Shown here one piece after another: positions 24,377-36,653 of a DNA stretch of 64,000 bases. Location of the stretch: positions 189,891 to 253,890 of the forward strand of contig PDUO01000053.1 of NCBI GenBank assembly GCA_003008705.1, written 5' to 3'. The notes below the pieces were generated by a model. The model saw only the letters and a program-made list of their open reading frames with translations, was not told the origin of the DNA and searched no databases. Made by a program: the position numbers and the translations under genes. Every line of letters begins with the position of its first letter. Within the stretch, counting starts at the first letter, position 1. This stretch comes from Pezicula radicicola. Its lineage: Eukaryota > Ascomycota > Leotiomycetes > Helotiales > Dermateaceae.

Positions 24377-25380
24377 TTATGTCCAGAACTGAGAGCTATT
24401 AATTGATAAGTCTATCTTGTCGCCTTTGACTCTTATATGGTTCAAGTCAAAATTTTCGCACTTGATGCCCTTCAAAAAGCACACAGCGACAAGCTCTCCG
24501 GTGTAGGAATCCCATCCCATCCTACACTCACCGTATATGCACTAACGGCGTTGGAGAAAACAAGCCCACAAAGCTTCTTCACATGACCAGGAAAGACTAG
24601 GTTCATGATAACAAGTGTAAAGAAGACGTGGGGTGATTCGGTCTTGGATCTTGGATCTTGAGCATCTGTTTTCTAGAAACAGGTCGTCGTCTACTGATGC
24701 TCTATAGTGAACAGCCTGGACTCCATAACAGCGGTGATGGCGCCAGTTTGGCAACCTTCCCGTCGCTAATCGCGGAGTCGGGCTCAGGGGCAACACACTT
24801 GTATGCCCCTCCTCTGGGATACCTTGCCCAGCATCATATTTATGAAACAAGTCATCGCTAATTATGCTTACCTGTAAATGCCCCCCTTGCTTCCAGAGAA
24901 GCTCAAAGACGGTGAAGCCACAGCCGTCGACATCACCCTCAGCCTCGAGGTAAGCAGCCTCATAGCCATGAACTGATCATCCGCACTAGTAAGCTTACCA
25001 GACAGTTGGCAGGACCAACATAGTGACACTTACCGTTCTATCACCTTTACAATCTTCCCTGCTTCGCAGAACCCAATCACGACAATCCCTAGTCGGTAGC
25101 GCTTCGGATAATTATCAGTGTCATTGGTCTGTAGCCGCCGGAAGGATCCATCCCTTATTAAACTCCTTGTCATTGCGGCAGTTGGAAATTGCAGTAAGCA
25201 GAACGTCTCTTCTAAGATGGAAGCTAGAAGATCATGCGAAAGCTTGTATTGTGAAGTGCCGCCGCTAGCAGATGCACTACCGAGCTCCTTACCGGACGGA
25301 CTAGGGCTGATGGTCCCGTCATCGTGGTGATGGTAATCAAGACATAACGTGGTTTCCAGGTGCCCACCGCACTGCGGCAA
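24377..25380 (-). pseudogene. Unidentified gene in several frames, with TAG stops
   Basis: Segments in order on the minus strand: a helical piece (SHDLLASILEETFCLLQF) around 25.23 kb, AAYLEAEGDVDGCGFTVFEL around 24.92 kb, YKCVAPEPDSAISDGKVAKL around 24.78 kb, then ITAVMESRLFTIEHQ-stop-TTTCF-stop and SPHVFFTLVIMNLVFPGHVK around 24.6 kb. The last is YGECRMGWDSYTGELVAVCF with VKGDKIDLSINSSQFWT ending at the stop 24377. Both internal stops are TAG within Gln-like contexts. Cysteines recur, which fits a secreted protein, but no family is recognised and the exon structure is unclear. Confidence 0.4.
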
Positions 25381-25389
25381 TAGACGGAG

Positions 25390-28300
25390 AGACGGCTGTA
25401 CCGTAAGTAGAGTTAGGTCTCTCCGATTTATGGTCCATCAAAATAATAAGCAGATGGCTTCGAAGTTTCAGAGCAGTAGCTTCTTAAAGCTGCATTTAGC
25501 GCTGGCTGAGAGAAGCATCGTTGTTCCCCTGGTTTTCTCTTCTAACAATGTATAAGTACATAGGAGTTAAATTTTCGCTATACTAGTACAATAGCAAGGT
25601 ACTTACTTGGCTATGAGAAAAGAAGACCGAAAGAACTATTCGTTCGTTTCTAATAATAAACAGCAAGCACCTTTGGTTTTAAGGAGGAAAAAGTCTTCGC
25701 TGGCGCCAAGAGACAGATATGCAGGCAAAAGACCTCTTCCTTTGTCTTCTCCCCATTACTCTTCTTTCCATGACCTCAACAATCCCAAGAATAAAACCAA
25801 AACATACGGAAGGGCTTTTATTGATGTTCAGCGGCAAGCAAATAAGTATAGTATCACTATGTCTAATAAAACGCTACCTATTCATGAATGAATCCTACGC
25901 GCCCCGAAAACCCTTTGAAGAAAATTCAAAAATGTGCTTCAACATATAAGGTCACCAGAAGAACAAGCGGGATATGAAGCTTCATTATGTTGCCTAGAAA
26001 GCGACCTTTTCAAAGGCCTCCCCTAGCCTCTGATGAGCCTCCGATCACCACGGCTGAGTCTTGTTTTGAGGTCTTCAATAAGGCCACGCCTACGACCACA
26101 GCCACCAACAAAACTTACTATTAAGGAGGTTTCGATTTCGGCTCGCTTGGAAAATCCCCATTGAGCAGAAAGGTTGGTAGTGTGGGGCTAAAAGGAGAAG
26201 TGCGGAATGTCGAATTTCTCTTGGTGGCTTTTGAATGAACATTGAAGGTAAACGACCCTCGATAACCGTTACCGACGGCAATTAACCGAGGTGTGAAGCT
26301 CTTTGGAATTGGAGGTCACATCAATTCAAATTTGGTATAATTATTAATCTTCGTCCTCGTACGAAGGTCGAATCATAAACAGGTATGAGCTTACGCTTAC
26401 CTCTTGTTTCAGAGCCCCAACTTCCTTACCTTAGCTAGACGGGGTTTTGACGGGAAGATGAGATAGCCCTGATCGTGACCGCTAATAAAGCACTAGCGAA
26501 GCTAAGTTTTGGTTGAGTGAGAAGCGCCGGGATGTCACCGCCTACCTATTAGCACCTGTAACTGCATTTTAACGCCCCTTTCTATCCGCTGTCAACTTTT
26601 AGTGCTGTAAGGAAGGGAGGTAAGATAAGCGCTCTAAATGTTGGTAAGGTACGCACTACGTCTGTATGTACCATCAAAGGCTAAGGGGAGCTATTAGTAA
26701 TCAATCTATTTTACGGTCTATTTGTGATGGGATTCTCAATGGAGTTGATGCAAGGATCCTCGTTGTGTACTAATAAAGAGCCGCTAGTGGTGGTTATATT
26801 CTAATCTCGTTTCGGGACTTCTCGAATAGCATTGCTTGATACCCGAGATCGAAGCGCGAATTGGCTCATCTTATCTTTAGATGTAGTTTGAAATTCTTCC
26901 TTGGATACCTTGAGATAGTTTTCATAAGTAAGAGAAAGAGAAAAGGAGTTTCACAAATCTAAATCAATAGAAATGATGACACTTTAAGCGCGAGAACTGG
27001 ATTGAACCCTAGCAAGGGAGATTATCCGGCCCTCTACATGGATCATTAGTAGTGAAAGTGACCATCAGGAACTTGACGGCATTGTATTAAACTGCGAATG
27101 GCTACTATCAAGTAGAATGCTAAGATAATGCTGTTGCACCAGCAGGAAATCCCTACTCTCCCCAGCCACTCTAGTCCTGGTATCCTCTCGCTACGTACTC
27201 TGTCATCATTGCCTGCCTAGTACTGGTACACCTTCCCGATCTATGCTTTGATGCTCGTCCTTCTCAAAATCGCCCGGCGAGAAAATCTTAGAAAGAGGAT
27301 AAGACATTTTCTTTTGTATACATTAGTCAAAGATTTCAAAGTAACCCTAGCTTGACTTATAATCTCAGCCATAGTTGGCGGAAAAGACTCCCGCTCTATC
27401 TATTTATACGCAGAATACTGACCACAATTGTAGATTATCAAAGCTATGTCAATACCAGGGAGCTTTCCTAATTTATAGGTGTTTTTAAACATAGTCTTTA
27501 TTTTTCTACTAACCCTTTCCCTCTTTCGTTTATTCTTCAATGCTTGATTGTTCTTTGTAGTGGTTATTACGAAGGGGTTTTAAGAATTAGTTGTTGGAGG
27601 TAAGAAGTAGAGACTATACTAATAATATAAGATTGTTCAGCGAATAATTTACTCTAATAGATTCTATATTTTATCTCAAGGCAATATATAGTTGTCTTGG
27701 TTTTCGATCTTACGGTAGCCCCTCACTTTTTGGGTATTATATCGCTTAGTGAATAGTCTCCTTTATGGATAGTCTCTCGCTTATTGGATGGTCTTTCGCT
27801 TATTAGATGGTTTTCCTTTATTTTTGGATAATTGCCCTTAAAATATATACTATAGTGGGATTGATTCGGAGCTAGGTAAATTATATTTTCTAAAAGGATA
27901 GAATGGAAATGGAAACCACATAAGGTGGTGAGGCTAATCCTCTTTAGGTTGGTCGGAAGTGCCTGGTGGCTAAGGTACAGACAGTACTGCCCACAGAAAA
28001 TCGGCCACTCTCTTCTTACCTTAAATATCCAAATAAGAAAAGTGGTTAAACAAACATCAAGAGTATTCGAGTAATTCGATCTTTACGAACATCTGACTCC
28101 TAGTAATTATATACCCGCAAGTAAAGGACTACGAGGGGCTAGGTAGTCTGTCCCTAGAGAGGAACATGGGCGTATAGGAAAAGGGTAGCGATTGTAAATC
28201 TTCATGTATTTCGTCCTCTACTATACCTAGGCCCCCACTGATAGGTAGCATGGCGAAGGGCTTCTTAGAAGGTACCGCACAATCCTATTAGGAGCCATGA

Positions 28301-29100
28301 TAGGAGTCTCCTTCGGGGGACTTTGGGTTTTGTTGTTGTTGTTGTTGTTTTCCTTTTTTAGGGGGGGGGCAAGAGGGTTTTCGCTTAATAACCGCGCTCG
28401 CTACTCGCAAGTGGGGGGCGTGGCTGGATCGACGAGGCTGTATGTAAGTACTTGTACGGGATAATCATCGCTGGACTAAGATATATTTCATCCGATGATC
28501 CTAAATGCGTTTCAAACAATTCAACCTGACGACATTCACCTTTCTCACCGATAGATCTGTCCCTCGTCTCAGGCTATGGCCCAGCTGACAAGTTCTGGCT
28601 CCGGCGCCGCTTACCATTGATGGGCGGCATGGGCCGAGTGGCAGCGGACACCATCACGATCGAATGGCCTGTCCGGACAAGAACATTAAAACATACCTGC
28701 CAGAAAAAGCTACCGCCGCTTCTACTGTTCTCAAATGGATGTCAATCGGAGATTTGAACGACTCTTCTGAACGATCTTGAAGAATGGGAAATCTGGACCT
28801 GATTCTCTTTAACCATGTGGAATTGCTACTTGACTCATTGCATGTTCTTGAAAGTGCTACTATTCCCCTCCGGATGCTTTGAACCTTCTTGGACGCCGGC
28901 AAGGGAAAGAGAAAAGAAATTTCAGAAGTAGACTCCTAGGCCCCTAGAGATGATGACTCTATCTAATGACGATTCCCACCCTGTTCGAGATAGTCACAGG
29001 CACATCATCTAGCAACTACAGTCGATCATCGGTAGTGGATCTGGCCATCACAAAGCTGATGGATTGGTATCATCCGCCGCCTTATCTTCGTAATCACTAT
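25390..29100. other. Mostly gene-free stretch; one weak minus-strand frame at 28654-28902
   Basis: No domain-bearing frame was found over 3.7 kb. A GTT microsatellite lies at about 28330-28351, followed by a run of nine G. The 82-codon minus-strand frame at 28654-28902 has a basic, Ser-rich composition (SKKVQSIRRGIVALSRTCN) and could be a small gene or fragment, but I see no supporting motif. A B-box-like GGGTTCAATC (minus) near 27000 does not fold into a tRNA. Confidence 0.4.
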
Positions 29101-29106
29101 TCTTCC

Positions 29107-30540
29107 TTAATTTCTTCCATCTAAAGATCGAATCATCCGCACGGGCCGAAGTTCGTGTGATAAGTCTTGGTCTTGCTGCCACTTTCCGTTGTGATGCTGG
29201 ACACCAATAGACACGAGTACAGTCGATTTACCTGTCCTGGTGAGGATTTCAAAACAGTCCTGCCAGATAAAGTGGGGACCGTCCCTTACGGATAGATTTT
29301 CCCCCTGATCAGTGTATTTTCGAGCCTGATCATTGACTCGATGCTTCTCGTATGGTACTTCTTGAATAGCAAACCCATCCTCCACAAATGCAACTATCAG
29401 CCCCGCAAATGGTAGGACTTGGCTTCGGGCATGTTGTACAGAGCTGTCGTCGGAGTTTATAGCTCGCTCGTCTGGCACAGTATCCGGGAGAGCCCGCTCC
29501 GCACAAGAAACAGCCGGCACCAGTGCTTGCTGGTCTCGAGATGTGCCGAGTGAGGACGAATGAGTAGATTGCTCTCCCTGGGCTTCCGTGAGCTTTAGTG
29601 TACCAAAAAAAGCTAAATGTCGTGATCGTTTGACGTAGAAAGAGCTGATCTCGTGTCCGCTCTTCTGATAGTCCTGGAGAGGAGCATGTATCTTCTCAAG
29701 GAAAAGGTGATCTAAGTCCTTGGCATCTGTACAGCTATACCCATGTCGCCGTGACAAAGGTTCTCCTGGTCAAGCCACAGTGATCAATGGAGGCACTGCA
29801 CTTCCTGGACCGTTAACTATCTTCTCAAGATAGTTTTTGAAGGAATCGATAACAAGTAGCTTGATTGGCATCGAAGGTAAATTCCTCGCCTGGTCGAAGG
29901 GTGCGAAACGTCTCCCGAGCCGCCTTCTCGATCGTGACTTGGCCTGGGTCCTTTGCCATCTCACGCTCGATCTGTGCTCAAGAAGCCTAAACGGTTGACC
30001 CAGAGTGGCTAGTTGCAGGCGGCCATACGCGTTGGGTTGTGAGCCAATTCTATATGCACAGAGCCAAAGCTGCTGGTATGAGAGATCAAAACACTCCAGT
30101 TGGTGGCCTAGGATACTTGAATAAGAGGACACACTCTGCTGTACTTGAATCGCAGGGGCTGCTGGATTATTCTCAGTGGATGAAATGATAACGCTGGCAC
30201 AGGGTCTTCTTTTTTGATCGTGGTAGGAGAGAACGTAATATCTGCGCGAACGGCTTTAGATATCTGATATTCTTCATTAGCGTATCAATGCTTGGTATGA
30301 GCTCCTCAGCAGTGAGGAGGCGCTGCGAGATATTCGCCCTCTTTATTGGGTCGACCACTCCTGGGAAGAGCTCGCCGGACCTCATGTACTCTTGAACATA
30401 TTCAAAGTCGGATCGGGAAAGGGCGGGAGCTCTCGACTATACAGCTGCAACTGAGAGTGGATCGGTAGCCATCATTGCTACTTTATCATCCTCAAAAACA
30501 CCAGGGTTTAGGGCATTCCAGATTGTTTACTCTAACGGCG
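29107..30540 (-). pseudogene. DUF3723-type fungal protein, broken
   Basis: Three blocks in family order. Block 1 (about 30540-30173): MATDPLSVAAV-stop, SRSDFEYVQEYMRSGELFPG, RANISQRLLTAEELIPSID, NIRYLKPFAQILRSLLP, matching the DUF3723 pattern of a 'G-lFP-v' segment, 'viPSl' and 'yL' helices. Block 2 (30170-29770, frame shifted): AIQVQQSVSSYSSILGHQLE and LSYQQLWLCAYRI, a typical family stretch. Block 3 (29757-29107, same frame as block 2 but after a TGA at ITVA-stop): GYSCTDAKDLDHLFLEKI, SGHEISSFYVKRSRHLAFFG. The length covers most of a usual 600-1000 residue protein. Function unknown; the family is widespread in fungi and recorded among Starship cargo. Lesions: TAG in block 1, one frameshift, one TGA. 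Confidence 0.7.
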
Positions 30541-30544
30541 AAGG

Positions 30545-31460
30545 CAAAAGCCTTACATTGCCTCGAGCGAAACCGTCCTAGGTTCTACTGTATATTACTT
30601 AGAATTCTTAGTACCCTAACTTAGGGTTACTTGGAATAATTAATAGGGAGGAATAGGTATACCTAGAACAAACGGCCTCTGACTTGTTACAAGAGGCATG
30701 GCAGCGATATCTAGAATGGAGTAAGCAGTTACATTTCTTCAATTCTAAGAATGTTGAAGCTAATATTATTCCTTGGTGCAGGAAGAAGTCATGTTATATC
30801 AGAAGAAACCTTATTCGAATTGGAAAGACGGAAAGTGCCAAGAGTAAGACACTATGAGTTGAATGAGCAAAATGGCGGAGATTAAGATTTTGTTGGGTAG
30901 TTCTTATCACTTTTCAGCGAAGGGAGGATGGCGGAGGGGCGCGTGATAGCAATGAAGATGGAGGGAAATAGACAAGCCTTGGAAGGCTGAGACAGCTTGA
31001 ACAGACCAGGAGCTTGAGAATAGTGTGAAAGGAGAGCACTCGCAGGATAATATAAAGTATAAATCAATAGTGAAGTACTGTAAAGATCGGACAGAGGTAT
31101 ACTACGTCCTTCATTATCAATAATTCCATAGTCGAGAATATAGTCCTCAATTGCCATTGTTTAATGTTCCTCGATATACTAAGGTGATGAACTTCTGAAT
31201 AGTTCGACTCCTTCATGACTCAGGCTTTGGAGGGTTGGGGAGGGGCGACAGCAGTAGCGTAGTCTGTCTAGGAACTTTGATAATACAAGGCCAAGAGTAT
31301 CTTTTGAGGTCCTTGGATTCAATTTCACTAGTACCACTGACATTCTCGTCCGATCGCATTACGGAAGCCTGTCTTCGCCGCTTACTTGGTTCTGACTCGC
31401 CCTGTGCACCGAGGTCCTTAGTAGCGGCCTAGCTTCGCTTCTAACACTGCCCTTCCCCTC
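30545..31460. other. Spacer with one weak minus-strand frame
   Basis: A 91-codon minus-strand frame from 31157 starts MAIEDYILDYGIIDNEGRSI and could be the beginning of a decayed gene, but it soon becomes Ser/Pro/Tyr-rich without motifs and stops at 30882. Nothing else recognisable. Confidence 0.3.
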
Positions 31461-31465
31461 CGACC

Positions 31466-32607
31466 TTAGTTGTTCTCTAACTTCGCCATGAATTCATCAA
31501 TCAACTCTTCCGCCTCGGTCAATTCCAATTCGGGCTCCCATGTCGGCTTCCAATCCACCCAGTATTGTTTCCTACCGCCGATTATCCTCCGGCCAATGAT
31601 ATTTCGGACCTTCCAAAGCTTGTTGGGAGCAGCAAGTGGTGCCTTTCGATCCCGCTTTCCCGTCCACCCTCACTCTGGCCTTGTGCATTTTGCAGTTTCG
31701 CCTCAAACTCATCCAGTAACTCCTTCACCTCTGCCAGTTCAGATTCAAGCTGCCATGTTGGCTCCCACTCCACACAATACTGTGCTCTACTGCGAATGAT
31801 TTTCCGGCCCATAATTGTGCGGATTTTCCAAAGGTTGTTCGGGTCGGTAATGGGCTTGCCTGGATGAGATTCTCCAGCGTCATAAGGTTCGAAGTTGGTA
31901 GAAGTGGTGCTACCGCTAGCTGTGGATTTGATACAGAATGCTGAGATCCTAGCGGCTTTGCGTTCAGCACCGCCCTTTCGGGGACGATGCGTTGGCGGAA
32001 GGGTGCCTTTGGGATCCGCTTGCTGGAGGGCTGCTACCGTTGGGGCCGGTTTTGAAGATTGCGTAGCTCGCTGAGCATTTTGTGATTCAGGAATCTTGGT
32101 ATTCGGGGTTGAACTGCGACCAGAAACAGCTGAATCCTTTGACTGCTTTGGTTGGGTATTGCTACCCTCTCTATCGTCTTCCTTAGCGAAGACATCGAAG
32201 ACGTAATCTTCTGGTTCATCAGGGCCTTCACGACCAACGTGCTTCGTGCTGTCTGTCGTAACCATAGTATTGCGTTGTAACTCGCGGGCTTGGTGTGAGA
32301 CCGAGCTGCCGCGAAACAAGGCTAACTTATAGCCATTAGCAGAAGGCTGAAGTTAGACATTGTGAATTACGTCGTTGTTCTTGTTAGTTTTATCGTTGTT
32401 ATAGTTAGTGGCTGGACGATTGGCAGGAGGCGCGGTTCCCGGACTCAAGGCTAGCCCACCCTCTAGGCCTTTATCTGCATTAAACGGATGATTGTAATCT
32501 ACTTCAGATGTGGAGTTGGGACCAGGATCGCTATTGTTGATTTGAGATGCAGTGTTAGACTAGTCATCGCTGATCCAAATAGGATCTGTGATGCTATTAG
32601 CAAGCAT
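31466..32607 (-). pseudogene. Protein with two tandem chromo-like domains, broken
   Basis: From ATG 32607 (MLANSITDPIWISDD) one frame runs through Asn/Thr/Pro-rich low-complexity sequence, passing a TAG (DD-stop-SN) and a TAA (HNV-stop-LQP), both at likely Gln codons. It continues through a Lys/Arg patch (PTHRPRKGGAERKAARI) to a chromo-like module at about 31865-31710: LWKIRTIMGRKIIRSRAQYC, VEWEPTWQLESEL, VKELLDEFEAKL, which keeps the Y-x-V-x-W and WEP elements. After a one-base shift a second, similar module follows at about 31615-31469 (LWKVRNIIGRRIIGGRKQYW, DWKPTWEPELELTEAEELID) and the protein ends ENN-stop. Chromodomains read methylated histone tails. No reverse transcriptase or integrase is attached, so a retroelement origin is not shown. 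Confidence 0.65.
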
Positions 32608-32609
32608 TT

Positions 32610-35600
32610 ATGATGAAATGGAAAAACTCGGTATGTTAACCTTAACAGCTGCTTGATGTTGAGCCGCTACGACCGACCGGGCTGTCATCTTAAGTTCGAT
32701 TATTGGCCTTTTCACCCATACTGCTAGTGTTCTGTTTCGCTCTTGCTAAAACACGCTGCTTTTCCGTGTACGACAGAAGCTGCTCTAGACTTAGAAACTC
32801 GTTATCGTCATCGTCATCGTCATCGCTATTGCTGTTGGAGTAATTTCCTACTCCTAAGTTTCCTGTATAATGTTAGCCGTAATGACTATAATAGCAGTCT
32901 CGACACGTACCTTGCTTCTCAATAAGATCATCTATGCGAATCTGCTGCCCTAGGGGGCGTCATTTCTAGACTGGATCGCCGCTTATGTTTGCGACTTTGA
33001 TCCTATTGTGATCTTCCCAGTCACTACACTATAAGAAATTCCGGTGTGTATTATCGCTATCAACGCTAACAGAAGCAATAGGAGCAGTTGATGTCAGAGG
33101 CTAGGCAGCGATATATGCTAGAGACGTAGCAGTCGTTATACGTACAACTAAGGAGCGAGAAGGCTGGCTAATAGAGGCCGAAGGGGGTTTATAAAAGATT
33201 ATAGAATCTATAGTCTAAGAAGATAGTTAAATGCTCGATTTGCTTGTAAGAGAGATTTTGTTCTCGAGGAGCAGCCGGCAAGGTTTATATAACACTATGC
33301 ACCTAGTGGATCTGCGCCTAGTCTAAACTTGTATCTCGTGCTTACCGCTAATAATACTAATCGTGCAGAGTATATCAATAGATACGAATATATAGCCCGA
33401 TGCTCTTGCCTGCGCCTGCATCGCAGAGGTAGGTCTATTGTACTCCTAAGGGATCTGTAATATCTCCTCTAATCCAACCTTTTCCTGTTAGAATCTACCT
33501 TTCCTAATTTAAAGACTACAAAAGTTCGCTAGTGGCTAGGGCAGCGGACAGCTAGCGCTGGAGCGAATGATCAATGGAGCAACGTAAGAATATAGGGTAA
33601 TCCTAAACATTCTAGCGCATGTCGTAAATTTGGCCTACAATCATCCCGAGGAGGACCGCGAATCCCACCGTTCAGTGCTCTATACATGAAGATTCCGAAA
33701 TATCTAATGCAAAGCCATCATCCGACACGCAATCACTCCATTTTTCTCCTAGCGCGGAAGATAACTGAGACGTAACTTTTGGCGCAACGGGCTAGAAGCT
33801 GCAGCGCCAGCGGTGAGGCATTTTCTCAACTGGGTTTCGTCGCGTCCAAGGCAGCACAGCTTTCAGCTCCCCCACCTGCCACGCCAGCGCTACTGCATTG
33901 GCACTGCAGTGTGAGCTCCGGAGGTCCACTGTCTGAATGGCAATGGGTGACCTGCCTTGGCTTTAGCCCCGACGGTACGCCTATGCCTCAGAACTGCCAG
34001 GAAAATTGGGAGGAAGGGATGCGGCGCAGAAACACAAGAAGGAGATCAATGGAATCCCTCAGCAGACCTGGAGGGTCATTCCGTGCTAACTGACGGTTTT
34101 TGAAAGACCAGGGATACTACCTTGTAAGGCGCTACCCAAGAAGTCAGCCGGCCAGCATTTGGGCAGTATAGAAACAATATTTTTGGCCCCCAACAATTCA
34201 TCTACGTCTGTAGAGGAAACAACAAACCCCCGATAAAACCCAATATCATGGGAGAAAGCACATATGGAACTCATGTATGCACTATGCTCAAAGTTCCTGC
34301 AGCCCACCTCGAGCCGAGAAGGTTGTCTGCCTTGAATTCCAATGTTAGCGTTGTCTGTTTGTGTGATTTTTAGCCTCCACTCCTTCTTTTGGAGACATCC
34401 ACGCAAGCTTCAAGGAATATAGAGGTCGAATCAGGACATGAGTTGGTCATAGAGACGGGCCATATATGGAGATCAAAGCGCTTGTGTTTGCAGCTCGAAA
34501 AAAGCCCAAAAAACCCACATTTTGATAGGAAAAAATCGCATTCATTCTGGTGAAGTTTCTCGTCGTATATCGATGTAGGTTGAATTATACTTACGATGCA
34601 GTGGCACAATCCCTGTCAAATCGAGTTGCATCCACTCCCGACGATCCTTTGCAGAACTTGTTACCAACTCTAGTAGTTTCATCCGCCGTATGTAAAGGTC
34701 CCTGCGAAAAGTATAAGAAAGTCATATTCCCCTAGCCTAGATCCTAGATATCTGGTCAAGGCAGACAATTATTAATCACATTCAAATCATCGCCTTTTCA
34801 CATTCTATTATTACATCATGGCACTGCTTCCCTTAAGGCTTAGGGACCTTGGGGTGAATGCTAACCGAGGGTCAAAAAGGGTGTTGCTGTTAGTGCTTAA
34901 ATCTCCCATTTCTGAGACTGCCACTTGGCTAGGCACGGGATAAAACCCATGAGTTGTTTTCTATTTCTTGACTTGTTTATTTTCGAAGTTTGACGTACAG
35001 GTATATTGAAGTGTTCTCTTGTCTGAGCTTTATAACCTTTACTATGTTGGTGGGTTTGACGTGATGTGCGCTGCCAAGGGTGGAATTGATTAAACTTACC
35101 CCACCGAGCCCGCCAGCAATTTTCAACATCTCATCCGTTCTGTGTGAACTATTCAGAATTGAATGTGAGGTTTATTACGGTATGGGGCAGTTGTATAAGA
35201 GCTTCATTTATTGTCTCACAAATATGTTCTGGTCGTCCTACTGGAGCTCTCCCCTACATTCTCCGTTGTGTCCTAAGAGACCAAAGACTTACTTGCAAGC
35301 AAGGCACGAATTTCTGTTAGTGCATATGCGATTATGTTAATTTGTTACTCTGATCAAATGGGGATGCAACTGGTGTTCCGCTTAGTAGTTATACATCTTA
35401 TGGTTTCCACCAATCTTGAACGACTGGGAAGCGGAACGTGTTTGAGAGTGGGGGAAGCCAAAAAAAAAAAAAAAGCCAATAACAATAATGAAGTTTTTTC
35501 CTTCACCACCAAGCTCTAAGTAAAACGAGCAAATTTTGCTAAAGCAGTAAATGAGGGTTGTATAATTGTTTTTAGGGCTTTAACTCAAACCCTTTGCATA

Positions 35601-35640
35601 GGATCCAAAGAGGCTAAATCATCCATTTTTCACCTTACAA
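32610..35640. other. No confidently called gene
   Basis: A hexamer repeat (ATCGTC, about 32803-32826) is visible. A plus-strand frame at 33779-34093 is GC-richer than its surroundings, with Cys/Pro/Ser content. Minus-strand frames at 34086-34609 hold a protein-like stretch (HDIGFYRGFVVSSTDVDELL). Neither gives a recognisable family, and the latter shifts frame, so both are left as possible fragments. A poly-A run lies at about 35460-35474. Confidence 0.35.
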
Positions 35641-35641
35641 G

Positions 35642-36374
35642 ATGGAGATTCGCCTCGCGGCGCCCGATGACATCGAAGCGATAGTGAATGTCTATGTTAA
35701 AGCATTTCCAGATGATTTACAATATACTTGGCGCTTTCCAAAGAGGCTTTAGTATTCAGATGATGAATACGAATCTACCAAGAAAGACTAGAAAGCTATA
35801 TTCGCGAACCTAAATTAATATGTCACCTTTGTTGCTCTCACCAAGTCAATTGAAGATCCCTCCACTATGAAAATTGTGTCTTGGGCAAAATGGGACGTTA
35901 CGAATATCTCCAATCAGATTAATGGAACTGGTAAGTACCGATATCGAATAAGTCTGGGATTATCTCCTAAGGCGTAGAAAAGACTTCCCGATACCCCTAT
36001 CTCTCCCGCCAACGCCCGAGCAACTCCAAAGACGAGATGGAGATTGTCAGCGAATGATTGGTTATCAAGCATCAATGAAAGAAGGCAGAGAGAGGTTCTT
36101 TGGACATTTTGGAAACAAGCAGATTTACTTAGCGGGTCTAGTGACTTTGAAAGAGTATTGTAGACGAGGTGCTGGAAAGTTGTTGACTAAGTGGGGCATG
36201 GAGCTTGCGAGGAAACACTAGATGACTATTGTTGTATAGGGTAGCCATATTGGCAAGCCTATATATAAAAAATGTGGCTTTGAAACCTATGGGGTTCAGC
36301 CTTATAGGTTCCCTAAGGATCTAGATCAGTACATCGTTCTTAAAGCAATGGCTTTGCCTTATAAGGAGGAGTAA
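35642..36374 (+). pseudogene. GNAT N-acetyltransferase, RIP-type stops
   Basis: ATG 35642 opens with the standard GNAT start (MEIRLAAPDDIEAIVNVYVK, then AFPDD). Exon 1 ends at 35930; the intron 35931-35971 has a GTAAGT donor and ends CTAAG. Exon 2 reads VEKTSRYPYLSRQRPSNSKD, shifts frame near 36058, then continues MKEGRERFFGHFGNKQIYLA, the acetyl-CoA motif A YCRRGAGKLLTKWGMELA, GSHIGKPIYKKCGFETYG and ends at TAA 36374. In-frame stops interrupt exon 1 (RL-stop-YS, KKD-stop-KA, LN-stop-YV) and exon 2 (KH-stop-MT, VV-stop-GS), each a TAG/TAA replacing a likely Gln or Trp. A small soluble acetyltransferase, unrelated in layout to the intact GNAT gene at 3002-5107. Confidence 0.8.
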
Positions 36375-36653
36375 GATGGTTCTAGTGATGTCACTGCTTT
36401 AAGTAATGGAACCTAAGAAGTCGCAACGACAGCTATATGCTCTCATTTTATTCAAGTTATCCAAAGGTTTTAATACTGCACACACATCACAAGTGCATCG
36501 TCAGAAAAGATGTTGAAATAAGCTTAGAGGAGTCTCGAGCAACCCTAGAGGAAGTCGCCAACGGCCAATATTGTGAATAACACCATCATCTTGATACCTT
36601 TTAAGGAACGAGCAGCGGATTCTTATCTCAGCTCCAGAGCCATGAGTAGTATG

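Noticed and set aside
26975..27045. tRNA-like B-box (GGGTTCAATC on the minus strand)
   Set aside because: No matching A-box, acceptor stem or anticodon arm could be folded around it.
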